DNA from: CAZSPL01 sp964608735
GTDB taxonomy: Bacteria; JAJVIF01; JAPKYR01; CAZSPL01
Length of the DNA stretch: 23,145 nt
Assembly (NCBI GenBank): GCA_964608735.1
Contig: CAZSPL010000037.1
Span: 1 to 23,145 of the forward strand
Direction: 5' to 3'
Position 1 is the first letter of the stretch, and every line of letters starts with the position of its first letter. The translations under genes were made by a program, and so were the position numbers. Shown in pieces: positions 16,706-22,685 of this stretch. The notes under the pieces were generated by a model, which was not told the DNA's origin, made no database searches, and saw only the letters and a list, made by a program, of their open reading frames with translations.

Positions 16706-17014
16706 GTGGTGCGGGCGTCCCGCCTGCATGTCTGGTGCCACGGGTACGCGAGTCTTCGAGCTTACCCGTGTCTTTCGGCCGCTTGCTGACGTTCGCGGTT
16801 CTGTATAAGATGTCCCCTCCCTGACGGTCGGGGCTCGGGCTCTCTTCAGATGTTTCGGGACACCCTTGTCCCGAAACCGGCATCGCACAATAGAGTGTGC
16901 AGTACCCGGGTTCGCGGATTCATGCAGGCGAGACGCCCGCACCACAATGTGTGTATCAAGACACACATCAAAGCGCGCGGCACCCATTTGTGGTGCAGGC
17001 GTCCCGCCTGCATG
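16706..17014. repeat. Modular intergenic repeat cluster, copy C, with several hairpins
   Basis: Opposite orientation to copies A and B. The module GGTGCCACGGGTACGCGAGT to TTACCCGTGTC lies at about 16734-16773 and the module TGTCCCCTCCCTGACGGTCG onward at 16811-16842; the middle module of copies A, B and D is absent. A 25-base unit beginning GTGGTGCGGGCGTCCC occurs at 16706-16730, inverted at 16921-16945, and again at 16990-17014, with one or two differences. Perfect hairpins lie at 16852-16877 (11-base arms, loop CCCT) and 16947-16968 (8-base arms). It fills the gap between the glycosidase start and the stop of the DAHP-synthase-like gene. Confidence 0.8.
16990..17014 (-). terminator. Possible terminator hairpin of the DAHP-synthase-like gene, contributed by the repeat
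   Basis: GCAGGCG (16995-17001) and CGCCTGC (17005-17011) form a stem with a three-base loop. It begins a few bases beyond the stop codon at 17018-17020. There is no T run, so any effect would be weak or rho-assisted. Confidence 0.3.
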
Positions 17015-17017
17015 CAC

Positions 17018-18001
17018 TTACCGTATAAAACTCATCACTTCTTCGAGCTCGTCGTAATTTATCACCCGGTTCGGCCCTATATACGTATCCGCAGGGTTGG
17101 GATGCACATCCAGCAATATCCCGTCCGCGCCGGCCGCCAGCGATGCCAGCCCCTGACGTATAACCTCCAGCGGCGTATCCGACACCGGCGACGGATATGT
17201 CAGCACCGGGAACCCGGTCTTATCCTTCATGGTAAGAAGCGAGCGAATGTCAATGGTCGCGCCGCCGGGACTTATCGCCGAACGGCTTCCCGCTTCGACG
17301 AGCGCAATCTTGCAAAGGCCGTCGGCGCAAAGAAGCTCCACCGCGTCGAGGAATTCCGAGATGGTGTAGCGCTGGTCGCGTATGATGAACACCGGGCGCT
17401 GCGCCTTGGCAAGCCGCTCGCGGAGCGCAGCTTCATACAGGTCGCCGGTTTCAAGGATGAGCGCATCGCAGGCGTCGAAAATCTCGGTGATGTGCTCGCG
17501 GCTCAACAGCGGCATCAGGTGCGGCATGAGATATTTCTCATGAAGCTGGCTGTTTATCGTAAGCGCGCGCTCGATGCTGACATCCCATTTCAGTTTGTGG
17601 TCGGGACGATACCCCGCGCCCTTGAACGCCGCGACGCCGATGCGCGAAAGGTCCGACAGGAGCGATACCGATGCCTGGTGCGTGTCGAGATACGGCGGCC
17701 CGGCGATTACCACCGGCTTCTGCTTCGCGCCGATCTTCAATTCGCCTATCTTGAGGTACCCCTCGCTTACGTCTTCGATCGACGGCCTCGGCTTCGGCTC
17801 GAACTGCACTTCGGCGACCGCCGGGAGATGCGCGATACGCCGCCCGAATTCCCATCGCTTCTCATACGACCCCGTGGTTATGATGAGCAGGCTCAAATCC
17901 CCCTCGGTCATCAGCTCGTACTGGAATTTCTCCTCGATGCACCGCTTGGTGATATCGCTGATGTCATCCAGCCCGGTATCTTTGTGGAAGATGATTATCA
18001 T
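17018..18001 (-). CDS. DAHP synthase-like protein (type I-beta fold) lacking the metal site
   Basis: The product has 327 residues. The N-terminal ferredoxin-like regulatory domain (about 1-70) and the barrel match type I-beta 3-deoxy-D-arabino-heptulosonate-7-phosphate synthases, which open the shikimate pathway. Preserved pieces include VVIAGP (97-102), AAFK (124-127) and GADGILLDVHPNP (291-303). Compared with the family, the metal-binding Cys of GPCS is Pro103, the His of DPSHA is Pro272, the Glu of VEVHPNP is Asp298, and the SDGPQ Asp region reads YIGPN. The KRG substrate motif reads IRD and the ARN motif is ETGD. The frame is intact, so it looks like a maintained pseudoenzyme or an enzyme with changed chemistry rather than decay. 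It lies 100 bases downstream of the aminotransferase gene and is probably cotranscribed. The ribosome binding site is weak. Confidence 0.78.
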   Translation of the reverse strand: MIIIFHKDTGLDDISDITKRCIEEKFQYELMTEGDLSLLIITTGSYEKRWEFGRRIAHLPAVAEVQFEPKPRPSIEDVSEGYLKIGELKIGAKQKPVVIAGPPYLDTHQASVSLLSDLSRIGVAAFKGAGYRPDHKLKWDVSIERALTINSQLHEKYLMPHLMPLLSREHITEIFDACDALILETGDLYEAALRERLAKAQRPVFIIRDQRYTISEFLDAVELLCADGLCKIALVEAGSRSAISPGGATIDIRSLLTMKDKTGFPVLTYPSPVSDTPLEVIRQGLASLAAGADGILLDVHPNPADTYIGPNRVINYDELEEVMSFIR

Positions 18002-18101
18002 CTTAACGTCCCGCGTTCAGTGATGGATTATTGTAACCGATTGGCGCGCGATGTGAAGCCGCGAAAGGCGATTTGTTAATTCAATACCGGGTGATTTCCC
18101 C

Positions 18102-19322
18102 TTACACCGGTTCCGACGGAGTTGTGGGACGCGCTTCGGGCGATCTCTGCTTCGACGGTCCCACGAGAAGGTCTTCCTCGGCCTCGTAGACCGGTGCCGC
18201 GACCGCCTGGGCGATGGCTTCCTCTTCGAGAACCGTTTCAAGGGTTTCGATGAACCGCTTGTTGGTTTCCATGCTGGAGAACGAGATGCGCACGTGGTTC
18301 GGGGTGCCGAAAACCCACCCGGGACGTACGAGGAATCCGCGATGCTTCAACCCGTCGCATATCCCGCGCGAATCGCGCTTGAAATTGACGAAGATGAAAT
18401 TCGCCTGGGTGGGAAGGTATTCGATGCCGAGCCTGTCGAACTCGCGGTAGAAGAAATCGCGGCTCTGCTTGGTGAGCTCATAGCCGCGGCAGTGATGCTC
18501 CTCGTCCTCGAGGGCCGCGAGCGCCGCCGCCTGGGCCAGCGAACTGACGGAGAAATTGATGCGGATGGTCCGCAGATATTTGACCAGCTCCGGGTCGGCG
18601 AATCCCCATCCGACCCTCACGCCCGCGAGGCCGTGCGTCTTGGAAAGGGTGCGCAGGATGCAGATCCGACGCCCTTCCTTTAGGTAATGTATCGTGTCGG
18701 GATAGTCATCGGCGTCGACGAATTCGGTGTACGCCTCATCGAACACGATAAGGCAGCGGTCGTCAACCTTGCGAATGAACGCCTCAACTTCGTCGGCGTT
18801 GTTATATGTCCCCGCCGGGTTGCTCGGACTCGCCACCCAGATTATCTTGGTTCGTTCGGTGATGGCATCGGCCATCCTCATTAGGTCGTGCTCGAAATGC
18901 TTCCCCGCGACCTCTACCGACTTCGCGTCGAACAATTTCGAGAGGATGGGGTATACCATGAACGTCGGCTTGGCCATGACCGCTTCATCGCCGGGGCCGA
19001 GGAGCGCCTGCGCGATGTTATATAAAAGTTCCACGCCACCTGAAGTGACGTGGACCATACCCGGGACGATTCCGTATTTATCCGCTATCGCCTGCTTGAG
19101 GTAATAGCAGGAATCGTCGGGATAATAGTTGATGCCTTCCGCGGCTTTGATGATGGCTTCGACCGCCTTGGGCGACGGGCCGAGCATGTTCTCATTCGAG
19201 GCCATCTTCGCGATTTCATATTCGCACTGCAATTCGCGGCGAAGCTCTTCGACGGGCTTGCCCGGGATGTAGGGTTTCACATCCTTGATGTTGTGTCGTA
19301 TAAGGTCGGAATAGTCGGCCAT
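18102..19322 (-). CDS. hisC: PLP-dependent aminotransferase, HisC (histidinol-phosphate aminotransferase) type
   Basis: The product has 406 residues from the ATG at 19322, where the canonical N-terminus begins (MADYSDLIRHNIKDVKPYIPG); an earlier in-frame ATG at 19424 adds residues that do not look family-like. It is a fold type I aminotransferase with MASNENMLGPSPKA (40-53), YYPDD, SPSNPAGT with Asn168, FDEAYTEF with Asp195 and Tyr198, and RTLSKTHGLAGVRVGW with the PLP lysine Lys228. HisC-type enzymes convert imidazole acetol phosphate in histidine synthesis, and some act on aromatic keto acids. The acidic, Pro-rich tail after about residue 365 is longer than usual. No other his gene is nearby, and the neighbour is a DAHP-synthase-like protein, so an aromatic substrate is possible. 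Confidence 0.88.
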   Translation of the reverse strand: MADYSDLIRHNIKDVKPYIPGKPVEELRRELQCEYEIAKMASNENMLGPSPKAVEAIIKAAEGINYYPDDSCYYLKQAIADKYGIVPGMVHVTSGGVELLYNIAQALLGPGDEAVMAKPTFMVYPILSKLFDAKSVEVAGKHFEHDLMRMADAITERTKIIWVASPSNPAGTYNNADEVEAFIRKVDDRCLIVFDEAYTEFVDADDYPDTIHYLKEGRRICILRTLSKTHGLAGVRVGWGFADPELVKYLRTIRINFSVSSLAQAAALAALEDEEHHCRGYELTKQSRDFFYREFDRLGIEYLPTQANFIFVNFKRDSRGICDGLKHRGFLVRPGWVFGTPNHVRISFSSMETNKRFIETLETVLEEEAIAQAVAAPVYEAEEDLLVGPSKQRSPEARPTTPSEPV

Positions 19323-19534
19323 GCCTTTCCACAGCTCCGTGTAAGAAATTGAGGTTCGAAGCACCAGCAGGCGATTGTAATATCTTACCACACGGGTCGG
19401 GATTTTAACAGGGATTCCGCACATTCATGACGTGATAATTACTGTTAATGACGGCTTCAGCGCATATATCGCGGTATGAACAGCCCGTGAGCGGACGGCA
19501 CTGATGTTAGTTATTACCAGTTACCATAGGCTTT

Positions 19535-19559
19535 CCTGGATATATTCGATATTTTCAGG
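19535..19559. promoter_or_regulatory. Imperfect 25-base palindrome in the divergent spacer
   Basis: Starts CCTGGATATA and ends ATATTTTCAGG. All positions pair around a central C except one T-T mismatch, counting two G-T pairs. It lies between the divergent aminotransferase and Rrf2-family genes, upstream of the Rrf2 promoter, so it could bind a regulator. An exact TACCAGTT half-site of the Rrf2 operator also occurs at 19515-19522. The rest of this 301-base spacer holds no gene. Confidence 0.4.
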
Positions 19560-19565
19560 CAGCGC

Positions 19566-19594
19566 TTGACATCGACCCGATGCGGGAGTAAACT
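19566..19594 (+). promoter_or_regulatory. Sigma70-type promoter of the Rrf2-family gene
   Basis: A perfect TTGACA (19566-19571), a 17-base spacer and TAAACT (19589-19594, four of six consensus bases). The -10 box overlaps the left arm of the palindrome at 19591-19612, which fits autorepression. Confidence 0.7.
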
Positions 19595-19612
19595 GGTACT
19601 TGAATACCAGTT
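19591..19612. promoter_or_regulatory. Probable operator of the Rrf2-family regulator
   Basis: AACTGGTA (19591-19598) and TACCAGTT (19605-19612) form a perfect 8-base inverted repeat around CTTGAA. It overlaps the -10 box and precedes the start codon by 11 bases. Rrf2-family dimers commonly bind such palindromes at their own promoters. Confidence 0.7.
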
Positions 19613-19623
19613 AGGATTGCACT

Positions 19624-20037
19624 ATGAACGTAATGCAGAAAATATCCGAAGCCGCGTCGATGGGACTGCATGCCATGGTCTATTTGGCGGGCAGCACGGA
19701 TCGAATCGTCACCACGCAGGAGATGGCCGAGAAGTTAAACGTCTCGAAAGACCACCTCTCGAAGGTTCTCCAGCGGCTGACGAGAGCGCGGCTCGTGAAA
19801 TCGGTACGGGGCCCGAAAGGCGGCTTTGTTCTTGGAAAAAGCGCCGACAAAATAACCCTGCTCGAAATCTATGAAGTTATCGAGGGGAAGCTGGAAAAAT
19901 CGGACTGCATCCTCGGCGAGAAAGCCTGCCGCGGTGATGACTGCATCTTCGGCGACCTGGTTACGCGAATCGACGGTGAAGTCCGGGTCTATCTCAAAGG
20001 CACCTGCCTACAAGACCTCAAGGACACTTTTAAATAA
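19624..20037 (+). CDS. Rrf2-family transcriptional regulator with a cysteine cluster
   Basis: The product has 137 residues. An N-terminal winged helix-turn-helix (about 10-70: ISEAASMGLHAMVYLA, then TTQEMAEKLNVSKDHLSKVLQRLTRARLVKSVRGPKGGF) is typical of Rrf2 proteins such as IscR and NsrR. The segment after the dimerisation helix has Cys95, Cys102 and Cys107 (C-x6-C-x4-C) plus Cys128, suggesting an iron-sulfur cluster or redox sensing. The spacing differs from that in classical NsrR or IscR. AGGAT sits seven bases before the ATG. The palindromic operator over its promoter indicates autoregulation. The signal sensed and other targets are unknown. Confidence 0.88.
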   Translation: MNVMQKISEAASMGLHAMVYLAGSTDRIVTTQEMAEKLNVSKDHLSKVLQRLTRARLVKSVRGPKGGFVLGKSADKITLLEIYEVIEGKLEKSDCILGEKACRGDDCIFGDLVTRIDGEVRVYLKGTCLQDLKDTFK

Positions 20038-20095
20038 GCGTATCCCCCGAATCCCATTTCGTGTATCCCCGTCTTGCCACCTCGCCTCCAAAGAT

Positions 20096-20318
20096 GGTGC
20101 CACGGGTACGCGAGTTCTGGTGCCACGGGTACACGAGTCCGCGAGTTTACCCGTGTCTTTATCCGATTCCGTGTGGCACGGTCAAGCGTCTGCCAAGCCT
20201 CATCGTACTGCCAACCCCTACGAAGCTTGCCCGTGTCTTACTCCGCGTTCCGTACGGTGACCCCTCCCTTCCGCCTTCGCTACGCTTCGTCGGACAAGTA
20301 CGGTCGGGGCTCGGGCTC
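20096..20318. repeat. Modular intergenic repeat, copy D
   Basis: Same orientation as copy C and opposite to A and B. All three modules are recognisable: GGTGCCACGGGTACGCGAGT to TTACCCGTGTC (the head duplicated), GTGTGGCACGGTCAAGCGTC to GAAGCTTGCCCGTGTCTT, and a tail ending CGGTCGGGGCTCGGGCT, which is interrupted by about 32 extra bases. Copy D is the most diverged from A and B. It fills most of the gap between the Rrf2-family and Fur-family genes. Confidence 0.8.
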
Positions 20319-20352
20319 CCTGAAAGAAATAAACACCTGTGACGGCCCGGTG

Positions 20353-20381
20353 TTGACACCGCGTCAATCACATGATAAATT
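20353..20381 (+). promoter_or_regulatory. Promoter of the Fur/Zur-znu operon
   Basis: A perfect TTGACA (20353-20358), a 17-base spacer and TAAATT (20376-20381). Initiation about seven bases on would fall near 20388, only about four bases before the ATG at 20392, so the message would be nearly leaderless. Confidence 0.65.
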
Positions 20382-20387
20382 TTATCA
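20373..20387. promoter_or_regulatory. Fur/Zur-type 7-1-7 operator
   Basis: TGATAAA-T-TTTATCA is a perfect 7-1-7 inverted repeat, the layout of Fur-family boxes (consensus TGATAAT-N-ATTATCA). It covers the -10 box of the operon promoter, so metal-bound repressor would block transcription of its own gene and the downstream importer. Confidence 0.75.
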
Positions 20388-20391
20388 TCAG

Positions 20392-20838
20392 ATGAAATCG
20401 TATGAGGACAATCTCGGCGAAGTGCTCGATGAATTCTGCGACGCGTTCCGCGATGCGGGCATACGTCTCACCAATCAGCGGATAATCCTCCTCGACTGGG
20501 TCATCCACCAGGAGCAGGGATTCACCATGCAACAGGCTATTGATGCCGTACAGCCGCATGGCATCGGCCAGGCGACCGTGTACCGCGCCATCGCCGTACT
20601 CGAAGAACTCGGCCTGCTTCGCAAAATGAAGGATCCCCGTCGCGGCCACCTGTTCATCCCCTCGCGCCCGGGGCATCATCACTCGATAATATGCGACTCC
20701 TGCGGACGCGTCGAGGAATTCGACACCTGCGGATGGCAGCTTCTCAAAGAGCTGCTGTGCCTGCAGACCGGGTTCGATGTGCATGACCACTATCTCGAAG
20801 TCAGGGGGATATGCGCTTTATGCAAGAACAAAAGTTGA
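20392..20838 (+). CDS. Fur-family metalloregulator, probably Zur
   Basis: The product has 148 residues from the ATG at 20392; the frame continues upstream only through repeat copy D and the promoter. The winged-helix domain (LTNQRIILLDWVIHQ...GIGQATVYRAIAVLEELGLLRKM, about 26-80) and the metal-binding dimerisation domain (RPGHHHSIICDSCGRVEEF, then HDHYLEVRGICALC) are canonical. Paired CxxC motifs at Cys101/104 and Cys141/144 make the structural zinc site. It overlaps the zinc-type importer genes downstream by 28 bases, which argues for Zur over Fur or PerR, although metal choice cannot be read from sequence alone. No ribosome binding site precedes the ATG. Confidence 0.87.
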   Translation: MKSYEDNLGEVLDEFCDAFRDAGIRLTNQRIILLDWVIHQEQGFTMQQAIDAVQPHGIGQATVYRAIAVLEELGLLRKMKDPRRGHLFIPSRPGHHHSIICDSCGRVEEFDTCGWQLLKELLCLQTGFDVHDHYLEVRGICALCKNKS

Positions 20839-21770
20839 GAAAAATTATCACCTTTTTCGCTTTTATTGCGGTATTCGGCATCCTCGTCGCGCTTCATACC
20901 GGATGCGGCACCGATGTGCCCCCCGGCAAGCCTGTCTACATTGCCACAATCCCGCCCATCGCGATGATTCTCCACGAAATCGTCGGCGACCGGGGCGAAG
21001 TCATCAGCCTGCTCGCGCCGGGAGCGTCGCCGCATACATACGACCCGAGCCCCTCCGACGCCGCGAAACTCGAGAAAGCGACCGCGTTCTTCTACGTGCA
21101 TGAAAATCTCGACGGGTGGGCGATGTCGCTGGACAGTAAAAACAAAATAAAGGTATTCGATTTCGTGCCCGAAAATATGCGGCTCACGATGACGCCGCAC
21201 CGCCATGAGGGGGAGGAAAGCGGCAACGAATCCGCCCAAGATGCCGTGGACGACCCGCATTTCTGGACTGACCCCTTGGTCGTCGCGGCGGTCGTGCCCG
21301 GACTCGTCGGCGAATTGTCGAAGCTCGATCCCGGCGGAGCATCTATTTATAAAAATAATGCATCGGTGTTTACGGACGACTTGAAACGACTCGACGGCCT
21401 CATCCGCGAATTCCTCGCCGATTTTACGGGAAGCGAATTCATCATGTTCCACCCGTCGTTCAATTATTTCTTCAAGGCGTACGGATTCAAGGCGGCGGCT
21501 TATGTCGAGCCGTCACCCGGCAAAGAGCCGAGCGCGAAATATATCGCCGGGCTTATCGACATCGCCCGGGAACATAATGTAAAGGCGATATTCACCGAGC
21601 CGCAGCTTCCGACGGGCCCCGCCAAAGCCATCGCCGATGAAACCGGCCTGCCGCTGTTTGTCCTCGACCCCATCGGCGGCGTCGAGGGGAGAGCGTCATA
21701 CGAGAAATTGATACAGTACATCACCGACACGATTATCCAGGCGTCGATGGACGATGAAATCCCACGGTAG
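20811..21770 (+). CDS. znuA: Metal-binding lipoprotein of an ABC importer, ZnuA type
   Basis: The product has 319 residues. It is a cluster A-I solute-binding protein that delivers Zn(II) (or Mn(II)) to the ZnuB/ZnuC transporter. Expected metal ligands are visible: His75 (GASPHTYDPSP), His150 (DDPHFWTDP), His214 (FHPSFNYFF) and Asp286 (LDPIGG). A short His-containing loop (TPHRHEGEESGNE, about 128-140) lies where ZnuA proteins carry their His-rich loop. The signal ends at Cys32 in ALHTGC, an atypical lipobox. The start overlaps the regulator gene by 28 bases, implying translational coupling. An AGGGGG at 20803-20808 is very close to ATG 20811, so the in-frame ATG at 20820 is a real alternative. 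Confidence 0.9.
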   Translation: MRFMQEQKLRKIITFFAFIAVFGILVALHTGCGTDVPPGKPVYIATIPPIAMILHEIVGDRGEVISLLAPGASPHTYDPSPSDAAKLEKATAFFYVHENLDGWAMSLDSKNKIKVFDFVPENMRLTMTPHRHEGEESGNESAQDAVDDPHFWTDPLVVAAVVPGLVGELSKLDPGGASIYKNNASVFTDDLKRLDGLIREFLADFTGSEFIMFHPSFNYFFKAYGFKAAAYVEPSPGKEPSAKYIAGLIDIAREHNVKAIFTEPQLPTGPAKAIADETGLPLFVLDPIGGVEGRASYEKLIQYITDTIIQASMDDEIPR

Positions 21771-21780
21771 TTATCTCGGC

Positions 21781-21927
21781 GTAGGGGCGCTGCTTGCTGC
21801 GCCCCTCAAGACACGCCCATCCTCGCGGACTCGGAGTGGGCGTGGCACCCGGAGGGAGAGAGCGGGCGTGGCACCCGGAGAGCGGGCGTGGCACCTGGAG
21901 AGCGGGCGCAGCAAGCGGCGCCCCTAC
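21781..21927. mobile_element. MITE-like inverted-repeat element between znuA and znuC
   Basis: The 24-base left end (21781-21804, starting GTAGGGGCGCTGCTTG) is the inverse of the right end (21904-21927) with a single mismatch. Inside are tandem 20-base units (GAGCGGGCGTGGCACCCGGA) at 21860-21879 and 21880-21899, with partial copies on both sides. It encodes no credible protein and I see no clear target-site duplication. It ends 14 bases before the znuC start codon, so the znuC ribosome binding site (GGAAAGAG, 21930-21937) lies directly against its right end. Confidence 0.65.
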
Positions 21928-21941
21928 ATGGAAAGAGATAA

Positions 21942-22685
21942 ATGACCCACGCGGTTGAAATAACGAATCTCAGCGTATGGCTCGGCGACCACCGGGCGCT
22001 CGAGGATGTGAGCTTCACCGTAGAGCCGGGGGATTTCGTGACGATTCTCGGCCCCAACGGCTCCGGCAAGACCACGATACTTAAATCGATACTCGGATTG
22101 ATAACGGATTACGAGGGGGAGATAAAAATATTCGGGAATGACATACGCAAGTCGAGTCCCGGCGAGATCGGCTATGTCCCGCAGTTGAAGACCCTCAACC
22201 GCGAATTTCCGGCGACGACATGCGACCTCGTCGCGAGCGCGCTCAACCGAAGCTGGCCGGGGCGCTTGTCGCGGAAAGATCACGATAAAGTGAACGGCCT
22301 GCTCCAACAGGTCAGCGCGGACCACCTCTGCCATAAACAGCTCGGGCACCTGTCGGGCGGGGAGATTCAGCGGGTGTATCTCGCGCGCGCGATAGTGCGG
22401 AATCCGAGGCTGCTTCTTCTCGACGAACCTGCCACCGGCATCGACCGCGTGGGCGAGGACGACATGTACACGGTACTCGAAGAGTATCATTCGCGCGTGA
22501 ATGTCACCATCCTGATGGTCACCCATGACCTGATGGCGGCGCGGCATCACGCCACCAAGGCCCTGCTCATAAACCGGCGGATGATAAGCTATGGCGCTCC
22601 CGATGCGGCTCTCGCCGACGACAACCTGCGAGCGGCATTCGGCCACATGGGGCATACCCACGGTGCGGGGGGGCCGGATGTTTGA
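21942..22685 (+). CDS. znuC: ABC importer ATPase, ZnuC type
   Basis: The product has 247 residues and powers metal import from the cytoplasmic face. It has Walker A GPNGSGKT (38-45), a Q-loop at Gln81 (YVPQ), signature LSGGE (137-141), Walker B LLLLDE (157-162) and the switch His195 (VTHD). The C-terminus is His-containing (HMGHTHG), as in some metal importers. It overlaps the permease gene by eight bases, but is separated from znuA by a 171-base gap holding an inverted-repeat element. Confidence 0.93.
   Translation: MTHAVEITNLSVWLGDHRALEDVSFTVEPGDFVTILGPNGSGKTTILKSILGLITDYEGEIKIFGNDIRKSSPGEIGYVPQLKTLNREFPATTCDLVASALNRSWPGRLSRKDHDKVNGLLQQVSADHLCHKQLGHLSGGEIQRVYLARAIVRNPRLLLLDEPATGIDRVGEDDMYTVLEEYHSRVNVTILMVTHDLMAARHHATKALLINRRMISYGAPDAALADDNLRAAFGHMGHTHGAGGPDV

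Noticed and set aside
16659..16883. N-terminal extension of the phosphodiester glycosidase to 454 residues
   Set aside because: The added 75 residues are translated repeat sequence and would bury the signal peptide, which starts properly near 16658.
16850..18079. Plus-strand frame of about 409 codons opposite the DAHP-synthase-like gene
   Set aside because: It begins inside repeat copy C and runs antisense to a gene with clear homology. It has no recognisable motif.
20074..20391. N-terminal extension of the Fur-family protein to 254 residues
   Set aside because: The extension is translated repeat copy D and the operon promoter and operator. The domain begins after the ATG at 20392.
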